Assembly (NCBI RefSeq): GCF_026000115.1
Contig: NZ_AP026867.1
Span: 4,149,716 to 4,213,715 of the forward strand
Origin: Aureispira anguillae
GTDB taxonomy: Bacteria; Bacteroidota; Bacteroidia; Chitinophagales; Saprospiraceae
Length of the DNA stretch: 64,000 bases
Direction: 5' to 3'
In this document: piece by piece, positions 17,805-27,738 of the stretch
Layout: each line of letters starts with the position of its first letter
Numbering within the stretch: the first letter of the stretch is position 1
The notes under the pieces: generated by a model
Databases searched by the model: none
What the model was told of the DNA's origin: nothing
Seen by the model: only the letters and a program-made list of their open reading frames with translations
Program-made: the position numbers and the translations under genes

Positions 17805-20237
17805 TTAATCTAAGTGAATTTTTTTTGATTTTATTAGTTTCCCTTTACTATTTCTCAACTTTAAAAAGTATACCCCTGATGCTTTTCCTTGAGTCGGGAT
17901 ATTGATGTACTTAGCTTTTTTTGAAAGCGTTACCAGTTTTTCATAACAACGCTCCCCTTTTAGATTGTACAGTTCTACGCAAGTTTTTTGAATTCCTGTT
18001 ACTCCAATATTCAAACGAAGTGCATGCTTTGTTTGAGACCAATCAAATTGAAGAAAATTGATTTTCTTTTGCGCTTCAAAGTATTGAGGCTTAACGGGAC
18101 CATTAGCCAAAGCATAATCCCCTTTTAGCAAAGTAAAGGCAAAAATTGTCTTCCCCAAAAAAAAGCTTCGAATAAAATTAGGGTGCACCTGCCAAGCAGC
18201 ATTAACATTGGGGCGATATAACAACACCAAACTATCCACTCCTACCTTTTGGGTTAGATCAGCATCTAACTTTCCATGTTCTGCGATAATTGCTTCAGCA
18301 TCAAAATCATGAGGCAAGACTCCATCAATCGTCCAATAATGCTGTTTAGAAAGGGTATAGCCCTTAGGCAGTTTATTAGTAGATGGTGCAACAACATGAT
18401 GTTCGAGATGCAACCACGCAGAATCGCTCTGTTCTTTGATCCATAAATTATCAATTCCCACTTCTCGATATTGCAATTTTGCTTTTATACTATCAGCAGC
18501 TCTTACGATTAATTGTTCATCATAACGTGCTTGATTAAGCCGATGCTCCTCGTTAACAATAATAGAAGTTGGCAAAAAAGGTACTAAAACAGTAGCCGTA
18601 TCTAAGGCATCAGAAACTTGAATAATAGCGCTATGTTTGTTCCAGTTATCATCCAAAAAAGTGAGTTGTAAGGGCACCGCTTTGCAATAAATGGTACGCC
18701 CTACTAATTTTTGTCGAACAGCAAGTGTTACCTTATAATCGTTGCCTTCAGGTACGGTAGTAAATTCCTCCACTTCAAAATGAGGAAAACCTCCCCTAAA
18801 TACCCAATCGTCAAAAAATGCCCCCATGTCAATTCCTGTAGCAGTTGTTAAAGCATCTCGAAAACCAGCGCTGGTCAAGTTCTTAAAGGCATAATTTTTA
18901 GTGATATAATGCAAGCCCTTACGAAAAGCGGTATCTCCCATATACCAACGCATGTTATGTACAACAGAAGCCCCCTTATTATAAACGTGCATTCCATAAG
19001 TATACTCATGTGGGACCCCAGCAATTGGGCGGTAGCCCTTCTCTTGTTGGTGCGCAATGCCCAATACTCTATAATGATTCTTTTTTACATCGTTGATATA
19101 ACGGTTCCAACCATAGGTATATTCCCAAAATAAATCTTCACTATAAGAAGCCATTCCCTCATTAATCCACATATCTTTTGCCGTAGCACAGGTCACTAAA
19201 TTCCCCCACCAGCTATGCCCCAATTCATGAACCATCAAATGTTCCCGCTTTAGCGTCCCATTCGCTGCCGAAATAGGGTAAGCTATATTGGTTGCATGTT
19301 CCATTGCGCCTGAACGAAAAGGAACCAAAGAATAGCCTACTTTTGACCAACGATGCGGACCATACCAATATTCATAGGCAGCAATTGCTTGATTAAGATG
19401 TTGAAAGGACTGTTTTAAATTAGCCGTATCGGCTGCATTGGCCACCAATTCAATTGGCACAAGCCCATTGGGGCTGTCATAACTCTGTTTAATTGTGGTA
19501 TAATTTCCTACTGCAATGCAAGCCAAATAGGTTGGAATAGGATCTTTTTGTTGCCAAGTTCGAGTAGTGAACCCATTTAGTGTATTTTCGGCTTGTAAAT
19601 AACCATTGCAATGCGCCCGCTGGTCGCTTTTGGTCTTAATGTGAAACGTATAAGTGGCTCGTTCTCGAAAATTATCAAAACAAGGGTGCCAAACTCTTCC
19701 ATAATTATGAGGATCAGCAGCAAATCCTACTCCCATATTATAAGCATAGTCTCCTTTATAATAAAAACCACCCCACGTTTCGTCTTCCTGTGGATTCCCT
19801 TTATAATAAATCGTTACCCGTTTCTCCTCTCCATTTGTCAAAGGATGCGCCAACTGAAGGGTCAATAAAGTATCATTATAATGATAAGATAACGGTTGTG
19901 TATCCATCAAAACAGAATCCACTTCCATTCGTAATAGATCGAGTGGCAACTCATCAACACCATCTTTTTTTGCTCTAAAATGAATCTCACAACTTCCCAT
20001 TACAAATGCCCCTTCGTGATTGGTCATATCCAATGCAACCGTATAATGCAAAATATCCAAGCTATCACATCGCTTGTTTGTATTTATTCCACTAGATTGG
20101 TTGCCCCATTGACGATTTGCCTCCAGCAGCATAGATTTGGTATGTTGGCAAGAAGGGTCGTTCAAACAATCTTCCTGCGCCCATAAAGGATTAGCAATTA
20201 GTAGTACTCCAATCCATAGTATTAAGGTTCCTCGCAT
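17805..20237 (-). CDS. Secreted M1-family aminopeptidase with T9SS-type C-terminal domain
   Basis: The start at 20237 (MRGTLILWIGV) is an ATG directly before a signal peptide ending near LWAQE; the longer frame starts with TTG. Zinc-peptidase motifs are clear: HELGHSWWGN, then WINEGMASY with the third ligand. The substrate-binding motif reads GAMEHATNIAY instead of the common GAMEN. The last 80 residues form a T9SS-type sorting domain (VELYNLKGERCYEK, ASGVYFLKLRNSKGKLIKSKK), so the enzyme is predicted to be exported across the outer membrane. It should trim N-terminal residues from peptides outside the cell. Confidence 0.93.
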   Translation of the reverse strand: MRGTLILWIGVLLIANPLWAQEDCLNDPSCQHTKSMLLEANRQWGNQSSGINTNKRCDSLDILHYTVALDMTNHEGAFVMGSCEIHFRAKKDGVDELPLDLLRMEVDSVLMDTQPLSYHYNDTLLTLQLAHPLTNGEEKRVTIYYKGNPQEDETWGGFYYKGDYAYNMGVGFAADPHNYGRVWHPCFDNFRERATYTFHIKTKSDQRAHCNGYLQAENTLNGFTTRTWQQKDPIPTYLACIAVGNYTTIKQSYDSPNGLVPIELVANAADTANLKQSFQHLNQAIAAYEYWYGPHRWSKVGYSLVPFRSGAMEHATNIAYPISAANGTLKREHLMVHELGHSWWGNLVTCATAKDMWINEGMASYSEDLFWEYTYGWNRYINDVKKNHYRVLGIAHQQEKGYRPIAGVPHEYTYGMHVYNKGASVVHNMRWYMGDTAFRKGLHYITKNYAFKNLTSAGFRDALTTATGIDMGAFFDDWVFRGGFPHFEVEEFTTVPEGNDYKVTLAVRQKLVGRTIYCKAVPLQLTFLDDNWNKHSAIIQVSDALDTATVLVPFLPTSIIVNEEHRLNQARYDEQLIVRAADSIKAKLQYREVGIDNLWIKEQSDSAWLHLEHHVVAPSTNKLPKGYTLSKQHYWTIDGVLPHDFDAEAIIAEHGKLDADLTQKVGVDSLVLLYRPNVNAAWQVHPNFIRSFFLGKTIFAFTLLKGDYALANGPVKPQYFEAQKKINFLQFDWSQTKHALRLNIGVTGIQKTCVELYNLKGERCYEKLVTLSKKAKYINIPTQGKASGVYFLKLRNSKGKLIKSKKIHLD

Positions 20238-20476
20238 GCTCTGGTAGTTATTGATCAACTAGATGAATGAATATTATGGCTTAATCTAAAAATTTCAGAT
20301 TCGTTCTTTTGTAAAAATAAGAATTCGTCTTAATTTAATCAAAATTATTTATTTGCTGATAATAAGTAAGAAAAGGGCAATAGATGTTCTTGCAAAACTA
20401 AGTTCCTACAATGATAGAATTGTTTCGCAATGTTCCATCTTGTCCATCCTTTTAATAAGTTTATAACAATTAATAG

Positions 20477-21964
<1,488 letters not shown>

Positions 21965-21975
21965 CAAGTCTTTAT

Positions 21976-22011
21976 AAGAACTTCACAAACTCTATTGTTT
22001 GTTCTTTTTTT
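21976..22011 (+). terminator. Terminator of glpK
   Basis: AAGAAC and AAAC on the left (21976-21990, with a five-base bulge) pair with GTTTGTTCTT (21997-22006), followed by a T run. It lies just after the glpK stop codon. Confidence 0.65.
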
Positions 22012-22041
22012 GATTTATTAGTACCTAGTAAAATACTTTAG

Positions 22042-22085
22042 CAACGCTCTTTGAATTGGTTATTTCATCCATCAAAAGAGCGTTG
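22042..22085. repeat. Inverted repeat before the small membrane protein gene
   Basis: Perfect 11-bp arms, caacgctcttt (22042-22052) and aaagagcgttg (22075-22085), are 22 bp apart and lie about 20-60 bp before the ATG at 22105. It may act as an operator or leader hairpin, and it argues that the open frame upstream of that ATG is not translated. Confidence 0.55.
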
Positions 22086-22104
22086 TTACAAAAAACAAAT
22101 AACA

Positions 22105-22572
22105 ATGTTGTTGTACATAATGTTAGGTTTTATCGGAATTTTAATCCTTGTTGCCATTGCAGGAAACAAAGATGCTAAAAATAAAGCATTAGATGCAGCT
22201 GCTCGTATAAAAACAATGGAACTTAAATATGAAGATTATATAGAAAAAAATATCCACGATCATCTCTTAGAAAAAAATGGGCTTCAAGTAGATCCTGAAA
22301 GACTCGCCCAAGACACCCTAAAACTCATTGCTCCAGATTTGAATGGTCTTATTACCCTAATTAATTCAACGACTTATTCTAATGTAGAAATAAATTATAC
22401 CGCTACTTATTTCCCCAATATTGTCAGCTTGACAGAAGATTATTTTCGCCAAAGCCAGAAAAATAAATCCAAACGACTTACAGAAATAGAAGAAGAGACA
22501 TTTAGAACGAATGCCTTAGATGCTATTCTAGCGGATATCCGCCGCCGATTGTTAAACATTGACGATTTGTAA
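22105..22572 (+). CDS. Small membrane-anchored hypothetical protein
   Basis: The start is taken at the ATG at 22105 (MLLYIMLGFIG); the longer frame begins with TTG and crosses an inverted repeat. The 155-residue product has one N-terminal membrane helix (about residues 1-20) and then a mostly charged, helical domain (IKTMELKYEDYIEKNIHDH, RLTEIEEETFRTNALDAIL). No family is recognised. It lies immediately before the gap that contains the seven-copy repeat array. Confidence 0.6.
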   Translation: MLLYIMLGFIGILILVAIAGNKDAKNKALDAAARIKTMELKYEDYIEKNIHDHLLEKNGLQVDPERLAQDTLKLIAPDLNGLITLINSTTYSNVEINYTATYFPNIVSLTEDYFRQSQKNKSKRLTEIEEETFRTNALDAILADIRRRLLNIDDL

Positions 22573-22893
22573 TCTCTCCGCTCCTTTTAGCAAACATTCT
22601 CTCTCTAACGATTAGTTATGTTGCTAGTTAGCCTTGTATCTATTGCTTTTAGTTCGTGCACTAGCGTTTATGTGCTCACAAAGCAAACGGTTTTATATTG
22701 TTGCCTCACACTTTGTACGACTATATTTCCATTATAAAATTCTTGTTTTTCTTTCCATTTTAGATATTCTATTCCATTTTGGAACAAAATACAAAAAACA
22801 ATAATATATAAACAACTGGAAAACAATATTTATTTTATTGGCACCAGTTTAGCTTATACTTAAGCGTATCAACAAGTGATAATAATTATTAAA

Positions 22894-23533
22894 GATAAAT
22901 TTGGGTTTTAATTGGGGTGATTTAGGATTCACATGAATGGGAATACATGTGAATCCTTATCTTTCTCTCTTGCTAAAATGGATGCTTTAATATAACGATA
23001 AATTTGGGTTTTAATTGGGGTGATTTAGGGTTCACATGAATGGGAATACATGTGAATCCTTATCTTTTCTCTCCGCAAAACACCATAACGATAAATTTGG
23101 GTTTTAATTGGGGTGATTTAGGGTTCACATGAATGGGAATACATGTGAATCCTTATCTTTTCTCTCCGCAAAACACCATAACGATAAATTTGGGTTTTAA
23201 TTGGGGTGATTTAGGGTTCACATGAATGGGAATACATGTGAATCCTTATCTTTTCTCTCCACAAAACACCATAACGATAAATTTGGGTTTTAATTGGGGT
23301 GATTTAGGGTTCACATGAATGGGAATACATGTGAATCCTTATCTTTTCTCTCCGCAAAACACCATAACGATAAATTTGGGTTTTAATTGGGGTGATTTAG
23401 GGTTCACATGAATGGGAATACATGTGAATCCTTATCTTTTCTCTCCGCAAAACACCATAATGATAAATTTGGGTTTTAATTGGGGTGATTTAGGGTTCAC
23501 ATGAATGGGAATACATGTGAATCCTTATCTTTC
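22894..23533 (+). repeat. Seven-copy tandem repeat of about 93 bp, each with promoter-like element and hairpin
   Basis: Copies begin at 22894, 22997, 23090, 23183, 23276, 23369 and 23462; the first spacing is 103 bp and the others are exactly 93. Each copy has TAAATTTG, then a conserved stretch, then the inverted repeat TTCACATG-N10-CATGTGAA, then CCTTATCTTT, a U-rich tail. The first copy has a fully paired GGATTCACATG arm; later copies have GGGTTCACATG, which keeps the stem with one G-U pair. No open reading frame spans the array. The remaining gap at 22573-22893 is AT-rich and shows nothing I can name. Tandem small-RNA genes or a protein-binding array are both possible. Confidence 0.9.
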
Positions 23534-23544
23534 TAGCAATTTTC

Positions 23545-23588
23545 AAAAAAAAAACATCTTTTACTGTGGGAGTAAAAGATGTTTTTTT
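23545..23588. terminator. Strong bidirectional terminator
   Basis: Perfect 14-bp arms (23552-23565 and 23571-23584) around GTGGG, flanked by an A run on the left and a T run on the right, so it can terminate both the cyclophilin gene and anything transcribed through the repeat array. Confidence 0.85.
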
Positions 23589-23610
23589 AATTATAGCCAC
23601 TCGGAAATAA

Positions 23611-24291
23611 TTAGCCTTTTTTAAGCTTCATTTTTAGGATCACATCCTTAATAGGTCTGCTATTTCTAACTTGCACTACAGCTATTTTATCTATAACGTC
23701 TAAGCCCTTTATTACACGTCCAAACACGGTATAACTACCATCTAAATGAGGAGTTCCCCCTATTTCTGCATAGGCCTTTTGCTGTTCTTCGGTATATTTT
23801 ATGTTATTACGAGCCTGCATTTGTTTTAAAATAGCAGGTTTTACCTTTTGTCCTTGAACAATATAAAATTGTGAACCTGAAGATTCCTTATTAGGATTGA
23901 CAGCATCCCCCATTCGAGCAGCCGCTAAGGCACCTTTGAGATGAATGAGAGAATCAACAAATTCGGCAGGAATGGTGTAACCTGGTCCTCCATTTCCTAA
24001 CATTACATTGGGTGCAGCCCCCTTAGATTCAGGATCGCCTCCTTGAATCATAAAATTGTTAATGACTCTATGAAATAACAAACTATCATAAAATCCTTGT
24101 TTTACCAACTTCACAAAATTATCTCTATGCTTAGGAGTACTAGCATACAATTGCATTTCTACGACACCATAGGTTGTGGTCATTTCTACAATTGGAGCAT
24201 ATTCAGGTGATTTGGGATTGTAAATACTTTTAGAGCAGGCTGTCCATAGACAAGCAAAGGCAAGAAATAAAAATAAAGTTTGTTTGTTCAT
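23611..24291 (-). CDS. Cyclophilin-type peptidyl-prolyl isomerase lipoprotein
   Basis: The 226-residue protein has a lipoprotein signal (CLWTACSK) and a cyclophilin domain. Visible motifs are VEMQLYASTPKHRDNFVKL, FHRVINNFMIQGGDP and SSGSQFYIVQGQ. It should catalyse proline isomerisation in the periplasm and aid folding of exported proteins. An insertion of about 25 residues before HLDGSYTVFGRV is typical of Bacteroidota versions. It is followed by a strong terminator and lies 108 bp after the epimerase gene on the same strand. Confidence 0.93.
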   Translation of the reverse strand: MNKQTLFLFLAFACLWTACSKSIYNPKSPEYAPIVEMTTTYGVVEMQLYASTPKHRDNFVKLVKQGFYDSLLFHRVINNFMIQGGDPESKGAAPNVMLGNGGPGYTIPAEFVDSLIHLKGALAAARMGDAVNPNKESSGSQFYIVQGQKVKPAILKQMQARNNIKYTEEQQKAYAEIGGTPHLDGSYTVFGRVIKGLDVIDKIAVVQVRNSRPIKDVILKMKLKKG

Positions 24292-24399
24292 TTTTCTAAT
24301 AAGTAGTATTAATGATTAATACCACGAAGATAACGAATTGTATAGAAAAAAGTCTAAAAATAACCTTTCTCAACCTTAAACGCTACAAAAGTTGCTTGT

Positions 24400-25299
24400 T
24401 TACAATTGCGCCAATTGCTCATCCAAACTAGGAGCAATATACAATAAAGTATCATTCGCTAAGCTACTGTCTAAACTAACATTTGATGGGCGTGGGGGAA
24501 TTAATTCTAATTCTTTTTGTTGAGTAGCTATAATAAGCGCTTCGTTTAATCCGAGTTTGGCGGCTAATTTTAAGGTAAAATCATATCTAGAACAAGACTC
24601 CTTTCCTCCTACATGTAACAAGCGTTCTTTCTTATTTTCTGGTATTGTGTCATCCAAGCTATAATTAATTAGCTTTTGAAGCCATTCACTTGCAATTTCT
24701 GTGCTAATCATACTACGGTATTCATCCGTAAAAACATAAATTTCCTCCCCTTCTTTTAATTTATCAATCGTTAGGGTATAAAAATTAGTAGCATACTCAG
24801 GAGATGGCCCAAACAACAAGGGGAATCTTGCTACAAAAACATGCTCAAAATCATTAAGAAGAAGCTCTTCTGCTGTCTGTTTTTGCATTCCATATTGAGA
24901 TAGAGGATAACAAAAATCGTCCTCTTGATAAGGAGCTGAGTTTCCATTAAACACTAAGTCTGTCGAAGAAAAAATCATTGGTATGCCAGCCCCTTTGGTA
25001 GCTTCTGCTAAGGCAACAGAGGTGTACACATTAATATGATGACTAAGTGCAGGATGTTGTTCACAAAACTTAGCATTAGCAATCGCTGCCAAATGCACGA
25101 CAACATCTGGTTTGGTTTCCTCGATCAAGGCAGGAATTTGGGTCGTCTCCAAAAGATTAATTCGCTTCCATTCTATATTGACATCAGTAGGTTGATTTCT
25201 AAAAAAAGTCCCCACTAATTCATAGTCGTTTAGCATTTTTTTGCAAAAATTCCATCCTAAAACGCCAGATGCCCCTGTTAATAAAACCTTTTTGGTCAT
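24400..25299 (-). CDS. NAD(P)-dependent extended SDR, RmlD-like sugar epimerase/reductase
   Basis: The 299-residue protein has the Rossmann motif TGASGVLGWNF (residues 8-18), a conserved HLAAIAN loop and the catalytic YGMQK (YxxxK, about residues 140-144) with an upstream FSSTDLVFNG. The overall pattern fits the RmlD-like group that includes dTDP-4-dehydrorhamnose reductase, but no other sugar-nucleotide gene is nearby, so the substrate is unknown. Its ATG overlaps the stop codon of the thioredoxin gene by one base (TAATG), so the two genes are translationally coupled. Confidence 0.85.
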   Translation of the reverse strand: MTKKVLLTGASGVLGWNFCKKMLNDYELVGTFFRNQPTDVNIEWKRINLLETTQIPALIEETKPDVVVHLAAIANAKFCEQHPALSHHINVYTSVALAEATKGAGIPMIFSSTDLVFNGNSAPYQEDDFCYPLSQYGMQKQTAEELLLNDFEHVFVARFPLLFGPSPEYATNFYTLTIDKLKEGEEIYVFTDEYRSMISTEIASEWLQKLINYSLDDTIPENKKERLLHVGGKESCSRYDFTLKLAAKLGLNEALIIATQQKELELIPPRPSNVSLDSSLANDTLLYIAPSLDEQLAQL

Positions 25300-25913
25300 T
25301 AGTGATTTGTGTTATTGGTAGTTGGTGATGCCATGTTTTTGTGTCCTGTCTGATAAGCCTTCTGAAAGTCAGCCCAAGGAGTTTTGAGATAATGTTCCTC
25401 TGCCAAATAATGCATAATCATATCAAATGTAGGTATGTTTAGATAGCCTGGTATTCGTTGCAACAATTGGAAATCTTCATTCAAGAAAATAACGGTTGGA
25501 TAACTCATTTTGCCAGCCAATAAAGCTGCCGCTAATTCGTGATAGCCTCTACGTCCATTTGAAATGTATTTAAAAACCTTTCCATCGAACGTAATCGGTT
25601 CCTTTTGCTCGGCATTAAATTTTACAGGATAAAAATACTTATTAAGGTAAGCTGATATTCTAGGCTGTTCAAATGTTTCACTATCCATTTTTTTGCACCA
25701 TCCACACCAATCTGTATAAATATCTACAAATACTTTTTTAGGTTCTTTTCCTGCTGCTTTAGCAGCAGCAGCAGCCTGTACTGCTTCATCCCATGTCATC
25801 CACTTCACATTTTTTCCTTCTACATGACTAAGACTGTCTGAGGGAACAATAGTAAAGGCATAAGCTGCCATAAAGAAAGAAAAGGTAAAAATGCTAAGTA
25901 AAATCTTTTTCAT
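25299..25913 (-). CDS. Exported thioredoxin-fold protein
   Basis: The 204-residue protein has a signal peptide (LLSIFTFSFFMAAYAF) and a thioredoxin fold with the active site DWCGWCKKMDSETF (CxxC, about residues 70-73). A segment with YPTVIFLN supplies the cis-proline. It should act in the periplasm as a thiol-disulfide oxidoreductase. An alanine-rich stretch (about residues 47-55) precedes the fold. It is the first gene of a two-gene unit with the SDR gene. Confidence 0.88.
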   Translation of the reverse strand: MKKILLSIFTFSFFMAAYAFTIVPSDSLSHVEGKNVKWMTWDEAVQAAAAAKAAGKEPKKVFVDIYTDWCGWCKKMDSETFEQPRISAYLNKYFYPVKFNAEQKEPITFDGKVFKYISNGRRGYHELAAALLAGKMSYPTVIFLNEDFQLLQRIPGYLNIPTFDMIMHYLAEEHYLKTPWADFQKAYQTGHKNMASPTTNNTNH

Positions 25914-26328
25914 ATTTTGCTCGTTTTATAAAACTTTATTTTGCTTTAAATAAGAAATAAGCATGAGAGAACTACCTATCATGATTAAATTCATCATGCA
26001 AATAAAACTCTATTTTATAGTAGAAGTTGCACTTCTTTCAAAATTTAAGATTTCTTTATTAATCCTTAAACAATGTCTTAAGTAAATCTTCCCAAATTGT
26101 TCTATCTGTATCTATCTTGAAGTACTGTTATTGGTATAACAATATTGAACGCTTTGTTCTAAGCATCATTCTAAATTCGCAATCTGCCAATACAACTAAT
26201 TTTTCAGTTTAATTTATTCAATTAAAAAATCGAATTATATTACCGATAAAAGTTAGCTTTAGAAATCCTTAAAACTATTCATCCATTCTTAATAGAAGTC
26301 AAAAACAATTCCAAAAATAACAAAAAAA
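25914..26328. other. Divergent intergenic region upstream of ubiX
   Basis: About 415 bp of AT-rich sequence with no credible gene, no strong hairpin and no clear TAnnTTTG element. Confidence 0.5.
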
Positions 26329-26886
26329 ATGAAGAAACTAATAATTGCTGTTGGAGGTTCTAGTGGTGCCATTTATACGAAAGTCCTATTAGACAAATTA
26401 GTAGACCTTCAACCCCAGCTTGAACGGGTCGGAATTGTGCTTAGTGATAATGCTAAATTAAATTGGCAATTGGAGCTAGATAACAACAACTATGAGCAAT
26501 ATCCCTTTGATTTTTATGATAAAAACGATTTTTTTGCTCCTTTTGCATCTGGGTCAGCCCAATACGATACCATGATTATTTGCCCCTGTTCTATGGGTTT
26601 ATTGGCTAGGGTTGCCATGGGTATCTCAAATGATTTAATTACTCGTGCAGCGGATGTTGTTCTAAAAGAGCGCCGCCGACTAATTGTCGTTCCTAGAGAA
26701 ACGCCCTATAATCTTATTCATATCAATAATATGAAAACCATCACTGAGGCGGGTGGAATTATTTGTCCTGCGGTTCCTTCTTTTTATAGCAAACCCCAAA
26801 CTATTGAGGAAGTTGTTGCCACTGTTGTTGATCGGATATTAGATTTGGCAGGTTTTAATTTAGAAAGCTATCGCTGGTCAGAGTAA
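26329..26886 (+). CDS. ubiX: Flavin prenyltransferase UbiX
   Basis: UbiX attaches a dimethylallyl group to FMN to make prenylated FMN, the cofactor of UbiD-type decarboxylases. The 185-residue product has the N-terminal FMN-binding GGSSGAIYTKVLLDKL, the CPCSMGLLARVAMGISNDLI segment in the middle and the C-terminal RETPYNLIHINNM loop with the family's catalytic residues. The length is normal. No ubiD gene is in the window. It ends in a strong hairpin shared with the next, convergent gene. Confidence 0.95.
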   Translation: MKKLIIAVGGSSGAIYTKVLLDKLVDLQPQLERVGIVLSDNAKLNWQLELDNNNYEQYPFDFYDKNDFFAPFASGSAQYDTMIICPCSMGLLARVAMGISNDLITRAADVVLKERRRLIVVPRETPYNLIHINNMKTITEAGGIICPAVPSFYSKPQTIEEVVATVVDRILDLAGFNLESYRWSE

Positions 26887-26933
26887 ACCAATCATACAGC
26901 TATAAAAGGCTAGTCCAAAAGGGATTAAGAAAT

Positions 26934-26975
26934 CATGCTAAAAAATAGATTCTCGAAAATTTATTTTTTAGCATG
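26934..26975. terminator. Bidirectional terminator between ubiX and the convergent gene
   Basis: Perfect 14-bp arms CATGCTAAAAAATA (26934-26947) and its complement (26962-26975) with a 14-base loop. Runs of A and T lie within the stem. Confidence 0.75.
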
Positions 26976-26985
26976 ACAACATAAG

Positions 26986-27342
26986 CTAGCCCATGGCAAC
27001 AACTTCTTCGATGATCGACATCCCCTCAGAATGGTCCCCACAAGTCCACCTCCATTTCTCAAACAATCGAATGCGCCCATTGGAACGGATTTCTGGTGTA
27101 GATTCGCAAAACCCTGTCATTAACTCCCCTGCTTCTGTTACATGCTGATAATTAAAGTTTAATTTGCCATTCTCTAAGACCTTACCCGTTATCGTACCAA
27201 TCTCAATTCCTCCTCCCTCGTAAGTCCCCCAAACCACATTTCCACGTTGTCTATAATAAAAAGTAGTTCCACTTGTAACAGCTCCATTATCGTGGTTAAC
27301 AATTACTTTAAATATTTTATTATTATAATTAATCTCTGTCAT
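26986..27342 (-). CDS. Small conserved hypothetical protein (family often labelled N-acetylglutamate synthase)
   Basis: The 118-residue protein has the pattern YEGGGIEIGTITGKVLENG, then FNYQHVTEAGELMTGFCES, then IRLFEKWRWTCGDHSEGMS. Small proteins of this kind are common in databases under the name N-acetylglutamate synthase, but that name rests on no motif I can see here and I do not adopt it. There is no signal peptide. The gap 27343-27738 upstream holds only the ftsZ terminator. Confidence 0.75.
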   Translation of the reverse strand: MTEINYNNKIFKVIVNHDNGAVTSGTTFYYRQRGNVVWGTYEGGGIEIGTITGKVLENGKLNFNYQHVTEAGELMTGFCESTPEIRSNGRIRLFEKWRWTCGDHSEGMSIIEEVVAMG

Positions 27343-27662
27343 AAACTATTCAAATCTAATAAATGGATATCCCCTAATTGGTTCCTCAATAAAAAACTCA
27401 ACGATGCTAGTCAACTTATACAGTAGAAAAGAATCCTTTAAAACAAATGAGAAATTTAATGGAACATGCATTTAGATAAAAATGCATCAAATTGGATAGA
27501 CCAATATACCATTTTTTTAACATTTCCTTAATGTTTTACTTTTCTTAATGGTATTGATTGGGCGTTTTTTTTTTCTTTTTAAGAAGTAAAATGCACAAAC
27601 AATTGACTATCAAACCAAAATTAAATTTCTTCTGATTTAATAAATTTTCCGCAACAAAAAGA

Positions 27663-27703
27663 AAGCGGTCATCCAGAGTTATTGATACTCAAGATGACCG
27701 CTT
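27663..27703 (-). terminator. Terminator at the end of the division gene cluster
   Basis: Arms AAGCGGTCATC (27663-27673) and GATGACCGCTT (27693-27703) pair perfectly, with an inner GAGT/ACTC extension; the minus strand continues with TCTTTTTGTTG. It lies 36 bp after the ftsZ stop codon. Confidence 0.85.
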
Positions 27704-27738
27704 AAAAATTATATTTATCGCAAAAAAATGCGCCGTAA

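Noticed and set aside
17781-17814. Terminator of the M1 aminopeptidase
   Set aside because: TTAGATTAAG and CTTAATCTAA pair, but the stem includes the stop codon and no T run follows on the minus strand.
17805-20237. GAMEH instead of GAMEN as a damaged active site in the M1 peptidase
   Set aside because: From memory, related M1 enzymes commonly have histidine at this place, and all zinc ligands are intact.
22894-23533. CRISPR array
   Set aside because: The sequences between repeats are themselves repeated, the unit is 93 bp, and there are no cas genes nearby.
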